Assembly (NCBI GenBank): GCA_965243185.1
Contig: OZ251531.1
Location: 2,356,001 to 2,420,000 of the forward strand
From: CBDBCU01 sp965243185
Lineage (GTDB): Bacteria; Chloroflexota; Dehalococcoidia; Lucifugimonadales; UBA3495
Direction of reading: 5' to 3'
Length of the DNA stretch: 64,000 nucleotides
Shown here: positions 52,291 through 60,296 of the stretch, piece after piece
Layout: every line of letters starts with the position of its first letter
Numbering within the stretch: position 1 is the stretch's first letter
Notes under the pieces: model-generated
Seen by the model: the letters and a program-made list of their open reading frames with translations, nothing else
Databases searched by the model: none
What the model was told of the DNA's origin: nothing
Made by a program: the position numbers and the translations under genes

Positions 52291-53552
52291 GGCAACTGCT
52301 CCGGGGACTTTGCCGCCGGCCGCCCCAACAAGCGCAGCTGCGTTAGCAATTCCGCGCGCCGGGTTTGATATTCGGCCGCGTCCACTTGCCCTTGCTCAAA
52401 CTGTTCATCGAGCAAGGCAACGGACTGTACCAGTTCCGGCCGCCGGGCCGCCGCGGGGTCAGTGGCAACCGTAGCATTGCCTCCGGCGGCGAAAGCGGGC
52501 GCAATCTCCGGCCGCGCTCCGCGCAACCCGCCATAGACGAGTACCGCCAGTAGGGCTATCCCTACCATTAGGGGAATTGCCCGCTGCCACAAGCCAGCAT
52601 CGGCAACGGTCTGGGTTAAACTGGTGATAAAGCCGGGCTGCGGCAGGTTGGACAGTTCTAACGCGATTCCTTGCCGCGGCGCAATGTCGCGCTGTTCCCA
52701 AACGAGGTAGCCGGTTCCGTCAATATCCAGACGCGGCTGCGGCGACAGCGGCGATACTCTGATGCCGGTTAGCCGCTCCGGGGCTAATACCTGATACACT
52801 GCCGCGCCTTGAATCAGCCGCTGGTTAAAGGCGACTTCAGCGCCGGCGTAGGGAAAGGTGTAGCTGTAGTTGACCTGATGCCGGCCCGGCGGCACCGGGG
52901 CGGTCAAGGCGAAGCCGTTGCCGATGGTGATGATGTCCCCGCCGGGCAGGTTGGATTGCACTTCCAGATTGGCCGCCCCTTGCGGCAGGGAAAAGCGCAG
53001 GAAGTTGATTTCGTTGGGATTGGTGATGTTGGTCAACTCCGGCAGCAATGTGCGGTCGCTGGTATTGGACAAGTTCAGCAGTTCGAGGGCCGCGATTTCC
53101 CTCGTCGTTTCGTCAATGCCGGCAAGGACCATAGTCTGCCGCTCGATCCGGATTACCCCAATATCCCGGGTGGTTTCATACACCGTGAACTCGACCGGCG
53201 CGGACAAATCCGCTAGTTCCAGCAGGGAATTGTAGCGCATTCCGGCGTAGTCCATCACCAGGACGAAGCTGCCGCCCGGCGGCGCGGCTACGGCCGCAAA
53301 GGCGAACCGGCCGGCGGCGTCGGTGGTAGTTTCCTGCGTGGCTACCCGGCCGGCGGCCGGGTCGATGGCGTGCAGCATAATTGGCAAATCAGCCGGTACC
53401 ACTCCGCCGGCTGTTCCGTTCACTGCTTTGCCTTGCACGGAGACGCTTTCCTGGGCCGCAATGCCCGGAATCGTCCCGCCGTAGGCCGCCGCCGTGAGCA
53501 GGATGAGCAGTCCCAGGACAAACGCCGCCAACGGCCGCCAACGACCCGGCAT
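52287..53552 (-). CDS. Membrane-anchored beta-domain protein in the Ccm cluster
   Basis: The 421-residue product has an N-terminal hydrophobic signal (FVLGLLILLTAAAYG), a carboxypeptidase-regulatory-like beta domain (TTTDAAGRFAFAAVAAPPGG), a second beta region, a transmembrane helix (IPLMVGIALLAVLVYGG, about residues 325-345) and a short C-terminal helix with LDEQFEQGQVDAAEYQTRRAELL, like a SHOCT/CcmI-type tail. Position between the CcmI-like and TlpA genes implies a role in cytochrome c maturation or haem handling. The exact function is not known. Confidence 0.65.
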   Translation of the reverse strand: MPGRWRPLAAFVLGLLILLTAAAYGGTIPGIAAQESVSVQGKAVNGTAGGVVPADLPIMLHAIDPAAGRVATQETTTDAAGRFAFAAVAAPPGGSFVLVMDYAGMRYNSLLELADLSAPVEFTVYETTRDIGVIRIERQTMVLAGIDETTREIAALELLNLSNTSDRTLLPELTNITNPNEINFLRFSLPQGAANLEVQSNLPGGDIITIGNGFALTAPVPPGRHQVNYSYTFPYAGAEVAFNQRLIQGAAVYQVLAPERLTGIRVSPLSPQPRLDIDGTGYLVWEQRDIAPRQGIALELSNLPQPGFITSLTQTVADAGLWQRAIPLMVGIALLAVLVYGGLRGARPEIAPAFAAGGNATVATDPAAARRPELVQSVALLDEQFEQGQVDAAEYQTRRAELLTQLRLLGRPAAKSPEQLP

Positions 53553-53554
53553 AA

Positions 53555-53974
53555 TTATTCCCTTTCTCCCGGGGCGGCGGCATCCGAAGCCGGGCGGCGC
53601 AAACTGGAACGGGCCGCCCGTATCTCTATTTCCAGTTCATCATCCCCTGGGGCCGCCGGCTCTATTCCGGGACTGCCGGCCGCTTGTTCCTGTTGCCGCA
53701 AGGCCAAGGCCGCTTGGATGCGATAGTCCGCCAACTGCTCCCGGTATAGCTCCTCCGGGATGCTGCCTAATTCCCGCTCCAGCTGCAAGGTGCGGATGGC
53801 GGCGTAAATATCGGCCAGAGACGCTGTATCGGCCCCAGATTCGGTATCCACTCCGGCCGCGGCGGCCGCCGCGGCGTTGTCCGCTTTATCCCACCCCAAT
53901 CGCCGCCGCACAAAGGGATAGACCGCTACGGCTACGCTCAGCAAAGCCAAAACCGTTCCGATAACTAAAGCCAT
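53555..53974 (-). CDS. Cytochrome c biogenesis protein, CcmI-like
   Basis: The 139-residue protein has one N-terminal membrane helix (LVIGTVLALLSVAVAVYPFV) and a helical tail with LADIYAAIRTLQLERELGSIPEELYREQLADYR, the sequence style of CcmI N-terminal domains. It is placed directly downstream of ccmF and two bases from the next gene. It lacks the C-terminal TPR domain of full-length CcmI, so it would be a short form. Confidence 0.65.
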   Translation of the reverse strand: MALVIGTVLALLSVAVAVYPFVRRRLGWDKADNAAAAAAAGVDTESGADTASLADIYAAIRTLQLERELGSIPEELYREQLADYRIQAALALRQQEQAAGSPGIEPAAPGDDELEIEIRAARSSLRRPASDAAAPGERE

Positions 53975-54050
53975 TGCCTCTATTCTCTGGAGACCGGATA
54001 AATCCGGTTTCGGCTAATCCGGGCTGTCCGGTTAGTCCCGGCAAGTCAGG

Positions 54051-56048
54051 TTAGCGCGCGGCTACTGCCGCCCGCCGGACGGCTAACCCGGCCGCCGCCC
54101 GTTGCCGGCGCCGTTCCGGCCATAGGGATACTACCGTTCCGGCAATCAGTACCGGCCCGGCAGCCCACATCCACCACACCAACGGGTTCACCAGAATCCG
54201 AAATCCCACCGCGCCGTCCGGCCGGTTTTCGCTCGGCACTACATAGAAATCCTCGACCGGGGTGGAGCGGATGGCGGCCAAGGTTGACGCCATATTGAAA
54301 GCGGGATAGAAACTTCGCCGGGCGGTCATCACCTCGAGCAGTTCGCCATCCCGATACACTTCCAGGGTAGCCAGGTATTCGGTGCGGTCGGAAAAGGCCG
54401 CTTGCCGGGTGTCCACATAAGTTAAGCGGTAGTCGGCAATTTCGTAGCTTTCTCCGGGGGACAATACTACATCCCGCTGCTGCTCAAAGAGGGAGCCGCC
54501 CAATACGCCCAAGCCTACCATTACCACTGCTAGGTGGACAATGTAGCCGCCGTAGCGCGGCCGGTTGGCGGCAATCAATCGCCCCAAGGCTAACGGGTAG
54601 TTCTCTCCGGTGGAACGGTGCCTTGACCGCATCCCGCGCCACCATTCCAGCGCGATGCCGGACGCTACCATACCGCTCAGCCCAAACCCGATAAGGGCGT
54701 AGGGGCTGCGGGTAACGAACAGCAGGAGGATGACCACTACCGCCGCCGCCACGGAGCCGGGTACCAGTAAAGCCCGCCGCAAACTGCCCCAATTGGCCCG
54801 CCGCCACGGCAGCAACGGACCAACGCCCATCAGGAAAATCAACGCCAGCAGCAGCGGCCCGTTCACTTGGTCATAAAAGGGGCGGGCAATGGTGATTTCC
54901 TCACCGCCGCCTAGTTTCACAAAGAGCGGGTAGACCGTCCCCCACAGCGTAACAAAGGCGATGCCCAGCAGCAGCAGGTTGTTGACCAGAAAGGCCGCTT
55001 CCCGGGAAAGCATCGCATCCAGGTTCTGCGCGCTTTTCAGCAGACCATACCGCCAGAAAAACACGCCGAAGGGAACGATTACGCCCACGGCCAGGAACAT
55101 CAAAAATACCCAGCCCAAATCCGACGCTCCAAAGGAATGTACCGAGGGCGTCGGGCCGCCGCGGTTCATAAACATTCCGTATAGTGCCAATCCGAAAGCT
55201 ACATTGATCAGGACGATATTCCACATTCGGAACATCCCCCGCCGTTTCTGCACCATTACCGAATGGACAAAAGCCGTCAGTACCAGCCAGGGCATAAAGG
55301 CGGCGTTTTCCACTGGATCCCAGAACCAGAACCCGCCCCAGCCCAATATCGTATAAGCCCACCACGAACCGAGGAGCAGACCGCCGGCCAGTAGAACCCA
55401 AGTAATTAGCCCCCAAACCCGGCCGGCGTCGACCCATTCGTCCCGCCCCTTGCCGCCGACCAGCGCGCCCAGGGCGAAGGAGAGCGGCAGGCTGATCCCA
55501 ATCAATCCAGCCATCAACGCCGGGGGATGAAAGAACATTCCGAAATGGGTTAGCAGGGGGTTGATGCCCTCGCCATCCGGCGGCGTCAGGGGTAGTTTAT
55601 CAAAGGGATTTGCCATAAACCCCATAACGGCGATAAAGAAAGTCTGGATCACCATCAGGGCGGCGGCGGTATAGGGCAAAGTGTCGCGGGTGGAGGCCGG
55701 CGCCCAGCGCAGGGCAATGGCGGCCATTACCGACAGGGCAAAGGCGATGTAAAGGAGCGAACCCTCGTTGCCGGCGTAAAAGGCTACCCAAGTGTAAATA
55801 TCCGGCATTGCCAGGTTGCTGTGCGCCGCTACATAAGCCACCGTGAAGTCCCGATTGATAAAGGAGCCAATCAGGCTCAAGGTAGCGACCAGCATTGCCA
55901 GAACCAGCACATACACCGACCGCCGGGCGCTTTCGACCAAGGCCGGGACGCCCCGCATTTGTCCGAGAATCGACCCGATAGCGGCGTAGGCGGACAAAGC
56001 CAGCCCAATCCACAATGCCATTGCGCCCAAGTCAGCCATTCCGGTCAT
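54051..56048 (-). CDS. ccmF: Haem lyase CcmF
   Basis: The 665-residue polytopic protein shows the CcmF signature WGGFWFWDPVENAAFMPW (the WWD domain that binds haem), NPFDKLPLTPPDGEG, and the later CcmF segments PRYGGYIVHLAVVMVG and the periplasmic domain with DYRLTYVDTRQAAFSDR. CcmF attaches haem to the cysteines of apocytochrome c with CcmH. Its start overlaps the end of the CcmH gene by 17 bases. This is clear system I cytochrome c maturation; CcmABCDE are not in the window. Confidence 0.93.
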   Translation of the reverse strand: MTGMADLGAMALWIGLALSAYAAIGSILGQMRGVPALVESARRSVYVLVLAMLVATLSLIGSFINRDFTVAYVAAHSNLAMPDIYTWVAFYAGNEGSLLYIAFALSVMAAIALRWAPASTRDTLPYTAAALMVIQTFFIAVMGFMANPFDKLPLTPPDGEGINPLLTHFGMFFHPPALMAGLIGISLPLSFALGALVGGKGRDEWVDAGRVWGLITWVLLAGGLLLGSWWAYTILGWGGFWFWDPVENAAFMPWLVLTAFVHSVMVQKRRGMFRMWNIVLINVAFGLALYGMFMNRGGPTPSVHSFGASDLGWVFLMFLAVGVIVPFGVFFWRYGLLKSAQNLDAMLSREAAFLVNNLLLLGIAFVTLWGTVYPLFVKLGGGEEITIARPFYDQVNGPLLLALIFLMGVGPLLPWRRANWGSLRRALLVPGSVAAAVVVILLLFVTRSPYALIGFGLSGMVASGIALEWWRGMRSRHRSTGENYPLALGRLIAANRPRYGGYIVHLAVVMVGLGVLGGSLFEQQRDVVLSPGESYEIADYRLTYVDTRQAAFSDRTEYLATLEVYRDGELLEVMTARRSFYPAFNMASTLAAIRSTPVEDFYVVPSENRPDGAVGFRILVNPLVWWMWAAGPVLIAGTVVSLWPERRRQRAAAGLAVRRAAVAAR

Positions 56049-56625
56049 CCTCTACGCCCGGGCCGCCATCCCCGGCTGGGCTCTCCCCGTCCGACAGGGA
56101 CAAGCTCCGGTCCACGGCCGCCAAGTACGGCTCCAGTTCCCCCTCCGAGACTGCGGTGGATTCCTTTGCCGTGACGGTGTCCCGGCGCCGGCCGGTCATC
56201 GCCCGGAGGGACAGCCCGCCGACCGCCAACGCCGCCAATACCCCCACTACCGGCAGCGTCCAAGCCAGCAGGTTGACGCCGGTTTTGGGCGGGGCCGCCA
56301 GCACGCCCGGGCCGTAGCGGTCGGCGAACCAGTTCAGGATTTCTTGGCGGCTGGAGCCGGCCGCCAGCATTTCCCGTACCTGCTGACGCATCTGCCGCGC
56401 CAACGGCACCTGCGCCTGGTCAATCGACTCTGCCGGGCAGACCGGGCAAATCAACATCCGGTCGATGGACTGCGCTTCGGCTTCATCATAAGCGGGAACC
56501 GGGGTTTGGGCATAAGCGGTTCCGACCGCAAGGGCAAAGCAACAAACCACTACCGCCAGCAAAGTCGCCAATGCCTTACGGCTACGGCCGGCCAAAGGTA
56601 ATTTGCTGCTGATTTCAGTATTCAT
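56032..56625 (-). CDS. ccmH: Cytochrome c maturation protein CcmH
   Basis: The ~197-residue product (ATG 56625) has a signal peptide (ALATLLAVVVCCFALAVGTAYA), then LICPVCPAESIDQAQ, the LxCxxC redox motif, and ILNWFADRYGPGVLAAPP, the standard CcmH continuation. A membrane anchor follows (about residues 130-150). CcmH reduces apocytochrome cysteines and works with CcmF. The Leu-Ile-Cys variant at the motif is acceptable in this family. No strong ribosome site is visible; an upstream ATG at 56730 is possible. Confidence 0.9.
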   Translation of the reverse strand: MNTEISSKLPLAGRSRKALATLLAVVVCCFALAVGTAYAQTPVPAYDEAEAQSIDRMLICPVCPAESIDQAQVPLARQMRQQVREMLAAGSSRQEILNWFADRYGPGVLAAPPKTGVNLLAWTLPVVGVLAALAVGGLSLRAMTGRRRDTVTAKESTAVSEGELEPYLAAVDRSLSLSDGESPAGDGGPGVEDDRNG

Positions 56626-56742
56626 AAGCCATTGCCGGAATGTGTCAGACTGCGGGGTTGCTGCCGCCGGGTATGGAAAAGGGCAGGTTTGCAAGCCTGC
56701 CCTGATGGGTTGCGCCGGGGTTGATGCCAAGTAATACCCTAG

Positions 56743-57324
56743 TCAGTTAGCCGACCGGGTGAGAGCAACGCCGATAGTGGTTGCTATGGCGGCAGTGGCC
56801 AGGACAGTTCCAATAGCCCACTGGATAATCTTTGCCCGGTTTTCGGCGTTATCGGTCCGAATTTTCTCGAGTTCTTGGTGCAGCGCGGCATCCCGCTGCT
56901 GTATTTCCGCCCGCAGGGCATCGTCCCGTTGCTGTATTTCCGCCCGCAACGCGATGTCCCGTTCCCGCATCTCCGCCCGCAGGGCGTCATCCCGCCGCTG
57001 CAATTCCGCCCATAGTGCGGCGTCCCGGCTCTGCATATCCGCGCGCAGTTCCGCAATGACGGCGTGCAGTGCGGCGTCCCGGCTTTGCATATCCGCGCGC
57101 AGTTCCGCAATAACAGCGTGCAATACGGCGTCCCGGCTCTGCATATCCGCGCGCAGTTCCGCAATGTCGGACTTGAACTCAGCCCGCAAGTCGGCAATGT
57201 CCGCCTTGAACTCAGCCCGCAAGCCGGCAACATCCGCCTTGGTCGCCAAGTGTTCGTAGCCGCCTTCCAGCCGGCTAACCCGTTCCTCCAGAGTTACCCC
57301 TTCCTCTACCGCTAGCATGGTCAT
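56743..57324 (-). CDS. Hendecad-repeat coiled-coil membrane protein
   Basis: The 193-residue protein is a rod with a C-terminal membrane helix (WAIGTVLATAAIATTIGVAL). After an N-terminal LEERVSRLEGGYEHLATKADV, residues 35-155 are built from an 11-residue unit such as LRAEIQQRDDA or LRADMQSRDAV, repeated about eight times, in two places spaced by LHAVIAE into 18-residue units. Eleven-residue (hendecad) repeats make right-handed or straight coiled coils. The gene is in the respiratory operon between ActE and CcmH. The role is unknown; a membrane-tethered spacer or scaffold is a guess. Confidence 0.75.
   Translation of the reverse strand: MTMLAVEEGVTLEERVSRLEGGYEHLATKADVAGLRAEFKADIADLRAEFKSDIAELRADMQSRDAVLHAVIAELRADMQSRDAALHAVIAELRADMQSRDAALWAELQRRDDALRAEMRERDIALRAEIQQRDDALRAEIQQRDAALHQELEKIRTDNAENRAKIIQWAIGTVLATAAIATTIGVALTRSAN
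57016..57156. repeat. 54-bp tandem repeats inside the coiled-coil gene
   Basis: Two full copies and one partial copy of a 54-bp unit encode LRADMQSRDA[A/V]LHAVIAE on the minus strand. The copies differ at a few bases only, so expansion is recent or gene conversion keeps them alike. Confidence 0.75.
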
Positions 57325-57405
57325 AGCGCTACTCCCGCCGTTGGATTAGCCGCCTAGTTCATTATGGCAAGGGTCAGGCTGGCGGTCAAGGCCGCTCGGC
57401 AAACC

Positions 57406-57963
57406 CTAACACTCACCAAGGTTTGCCCCTTGCAGGCAGTCAGCTACATAGCGGCTTACCGCGTCAATTTCCGCTTCCGTCAGTAGCTTGGCGAAGCTGG
57501 GCATTACCTGCAAGCCGCCGACGACAATGTTGCGGACGCCGTCATAATCCTTGGCAATCATCAGCGGGTCATCCAGGGCCGTCAAATCGGCGGGAACAGC
57601 CGGCGTATAGGCGTAGGTTTCAATCATCGTGTTCAGCACGGCCCCGTCGCCTTTTGCCGCGGCTCCGTGGCACATCGCGCAGTTCACTTCGTACAGATGC
57701 TGCCCGTCCAGGTTAAAGGCCGTGGCCGCCGGCGGGTCAAAGAAGGGCACCGCACTCTCCGGCGGGCTCAACCGGGGCGGCTCGTGCGCCTTGTACGAGG
57801 GCTGGTAGTGCATCTCGTAAAAGATGTCCAACGGGTAGGCCCCTTGGGAGCAGCCCAAAGCCAGCAAGCCGGCCAGCAGCGCCAACCCGGTCAGCAATGC
57901 CCTGACCCGGATCCGGCGGCGGCCGGCAAAGATGCCTTTCAACTTTCCAGAAAAGTCTTTCAT
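57406..57963 (-). CDS. actE: ActE-type monohaem cytochrome c lipoprotein
   Basis: The 185-residue protein has a membrane leader ending in LLALGC (lipobox, Cys38) and one haem c site, NCAMCHGAAAKGDG. The probable sixth ligand Met is in GGLQVMPSF. In alternative complex III, ActE is the small monohaem subunit that passes electrons outward. It sits after ActD in the operon and before the coiled-coil gene. Context and the ActD-ActE order support the name. Confidence 0.85.
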   Translation of the reverse strand: MKDFSGKLKGIFAGRRRIRVRALLTGLALLAGLLALGCSQGAYPLDIFYEMHYQPSYKAHEPPRLSPPESAVPFFDPPAATAFNLDGQHLYEVNCAMCHGAAAKGDGAVLNTMIETYAYTPAVPADLTALDDPLMIAKDYDGVRNIVVGGLQVMPSFAKLLTEAEIDAVSRYVADCLQGANLGEC

Positions 57964-58042
57964 TCTACCTGTCCCGTCATTGCGGCTTGCCGCCGCAATC
58001 CTGGGGAGTTACAGCCTTGCTTGGAGCACCGGCTAACCGCAG

Positions 58043-58549
58043 CTACTGCCGTTTTACTTCGACCGCCCCGGCTTGGTTAAACGCGCCCTCGACTTGCCCG
58101 TGCTGCGTTTCCTCGGTGTTGACCAGCACCCCGATATAGCCTTCGGTGATGCGCTTGTCGTACAGCCCGGCTTTCAGCTTGGGCAGCCGGGATTCAAAGA
58201 TGATGCCCAGCACCGTGAACAGGATGGCGCCCAACATCGTCCCTTCGTAGGTCACTACCGCCATCGGCGGCAGGGACAGGATGGGCTTGCCGCCGGTTAC
58301 CAGGGGATAGGCGACCTGCGTCATCGAGGTCAGCAGGATACCCGAAGTCAGGCCCAGCAGCCCCCCGATAAAGGGAAAGATGTAGAGCCGGTGCTTTTCC
58401 TCCCGCTCCCCGAAAGCCCCTTCGGGATAGGGGGCGTCGGTGAGAAAGTCCACATCGGTTTCCGCGATGCCGGCCTGTTTCAGGGCATCCCCGGCATCGG
58501 CGGCGGCATTGGCGTTGTCAAACAACCCCAAAATAGGACGTCGCGCCAT
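58043..58549 (-). CDS. actD: ActD-type subunit (DUF3341)
   Basis: The 168-residue protein starts with ARRPILGLFDNANAAADAGDALKQAG and continues to a region DVDFLTDAPYP, the DUF3341 signature of ActD. Two membrane helices follow (FIGGLLGLTSGILL and the region around GAILFTVLGIIF). In alternative complex III, ActD is a peripheral, membrane-anchored subunit of the cytoplasm-facing side. It is downstream of the 89-residue orphan and upstream of actE. Confidence 0.88.
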   Translation of the reverse strand: MARRPILGLFDNANAAADAGDALKQAGIAETDVDFLTDAPYPEGAFGEREEKHRLYIFPFIGGLLGLTSGILLTSMTQVAYPLVTGGKPILSLPPMAVVTYEGTMLGAILFTVLGIIFESRLPKLKAGLYDKRITEGYIGVLVNTEETQHGQVEGAFNQAGAVEVKRQ

Positions 58550-58609
58550 AATTCTTACCTCTCTGCCTTTCCCTTGCCTATGCTGATGATATTAGGCAAG
58601 GGAATTATG

Positions 58610-58879
58610 CTACTCCTTTTTCTTGATGGTCTTGGTGACGACGGGACCGCGCCGGGGAGAACGGGACCTGTTTAACGCCCTATCCTCGGTTATATCGTCA
58701 AGGCTAATCGTGGACAGCCAGTCTTTGGACGACATCAGTCGCAACTCCACATCTCCGGACTCGACCCGCATAAGGAAAAGCATAAGGGCGTCGTCGCCTT
58801 CCACGGGCGGAGATTCGGCTGTCTCATACCATTCCTCGACAAGCTGATACAAGCCGTCAAAGAAGTCCCCGTCAGCCAT
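58610..58879 (-). CDS. Unknown 89-residue protein inserted between actC and actD
   Basis: The product is acidic at first (GDFFDGLYQLVEEWYETAESPPVEGDDALMLFLMRVES) and strongly basic at the end (RSRSPRRGPVVTKTIKKKE). No membrane helix or family is recognised. A TTTTA-rich end before the ATG has GAGGTG at -8. The acid-to-base polarity suggests a protein or nucleic acid interactor. It breaks the usual actC-actD order. Confidence 0.5.
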   Translation of the reverse strand: MADGDFFDGLYQLVEEWYETAESPPVEGDDALMLFLMRVESGDVELRLMSSKDWLSTISLDDITEDRALNRSRSPRRGPVVTKTIKKKE

Positions 58880-58907
58880 TTTACACCTCAGTTAAGATAG
58901 CGGCTTT

Positions 58908-60284
58908 CTAATCCTCCCGGAAAGTGGCCGGCACCGTGCGCCGTCCGACCTGCATCTGGGTTTTCAGAATGTCCCCCTCTTTCACATCGTACAGCGGCAC
59001 CAAGGGGAACACCCGGCTGAACAGCAGCATCAGCGTGGTTACCAGGGCAAAAGTTGCCCCGACAATCAATATCTCGATGGGCTGCGGCGCATATTCCGCC
59101 CAAACGAAGGTGAATACCTGCTTGTTGGTCAAGCCGGGAACGATAATCAGATACCGCTCCAGCCACATCCCGATATTCACCGATATGCAGGCGATGGACA
59201 TTATCCACAGGTTGCGCCGCCAGGCCCGGCTCAGCCACAGGATTACCGGGATAAAGTAGGTCGTTACCACGAACACGATGAACCAGGCGTTGTAGGGCCA
59301 TTGGGTAAATTGCAACTGCCGCACGGCCAACTCATCCGTTTCCCGCCCGTACATTCCGAACAGCAGCTCCATCACCAGGAAGTAGAACCAGCCGGTAGCG
59401 ACTACAATCAGCAGCCGCCCCAAGGCGTCAATATGCTCGTGGCGAATGTAATCCTGCCAACCGTAGCACCAGCGCAGCAGGATCAGCACAAAGGCCACGG
59501 CCGACACCCCGGAATGTACCGCCCCGACTACAAAGTAGGGGGCAAAGACCGTGGAATGCCATGACTTGACCGTAACCGCCATTCCGAAGTCCCAGGATAC
59601 AATGCTATGCACCGATACGAACACCGGCAGAATCAGCGCGGACAGCAGCACTCCGGCAATGATTTGCAATTTCCACTGACGGGCGTTGCCCTCCCAGCCC
59701 ATAGCCAGTACGCCATAGACCCGGTGGGCAATGCCGGTGGTATGGTCCCGCAGCACGGCAAAATCCGGAATCAGCGCAATGATGACAAACAGGGTGCTGG
59801 AAGTCAGGTAGGTCAGAATGGCGCTGGGATCCCAAACCAGGGGCGTCCGAATGTTGGGCCAGATGCCCCGGGCAAAGTCATAGGGGAAAGCCCAGTAGAG
59901 GATGCGCCACGGCCGCCCGGTATGGATGATGGGCATAATCATCGCCGTCATCAGGGAGAACAGGGTCAGCACTTCGGCGGCCCGGGTGGCCGGCCGCCGC
60001 CATTCGGCTTTAGCCAGCCGCAGGATGGCCGACAGCATTACCCCGGCGTGGCTGATGCCAATCCAGAACACAAAGTTGGTGATGAAAAAGCCCCAAGCTA
60101 CCGGCCGGTTCAGGCCGGTAACACCCAAGCCCCGGTTCACCATTATCCCGATGGCGATGGCCGCCACCAGGAGAATCAGCCCCAGGACCGTCACCACCGG
60201 CCAAAACCAGCGGGGCGAATCCAGGATTGACCGGAGCAAGTCCCGGTTTACCTCGCGCGTGCTGAGGACTCTGCCTTCCTGCAT
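58908..60284 (-). CDS. actC: ActC-type NrfD-like membrane quinol subunit
   Basis: The 458-residue protein has ten or so membrane helices and the NrfD-family segments FVFWIGISHAGVMLSAILRL and PIIHTGRPWRILYWAFPYD, which match ActC. The ActC subunit oxidises quinol on the membrane in alternative complex III. It lies 12 bases downstream of the ActF-like gene and 28 bases upstream of the 89-residue orphan. Confidence 0.88.
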   Translation of the reverse strand: MQEGRVLSTREVNRDLLRSILDSPRWFWPVVTVLGLILLVAAIAIGIMVNRGLGVTGLNRPVAWGFFITNFVFWIGISHAGVMLSAILRLAKAEWRRPATRAAEVLTLFSLMTAMIMPIIHTGRPWRILYWAFPYDFARGIWPNIRTPLVWDPSAILTYLTSSTLFVIIALIPDFAVLRDHTTGIAHRVYGVLAMGWEGNARQWKLQIIAGVLLSALILPVFVSVHSIVSWDFGMAVTVKSWHSTVFAPYFVVGAVHSGVSAVAFVLILLRWCYGWQDYIRHEHIDALGRLLIVVATGWFYFLVMELLFGMYGRETDELAVRQLQFTQWPYNAWFIVFVVTTYFIPVILWLSRAWRRNLWIMSIACISVNIGMWLERYLIIVPGLTNKQVFTFVWAEYAPQPIEILIVGATFALVTTLMLLFSRVFPLVPLYDVKEGDILKTQMQVGRRTVPATFRED

Positions 60285-60296
60285 CGTTGTCCCTTC

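Noticed and set aside
57016..57156. Possible CRISPR array
   Set aside because: The 54-bp units are contiguous, without unique spacers, and encode coiled-coil repeats in frame.
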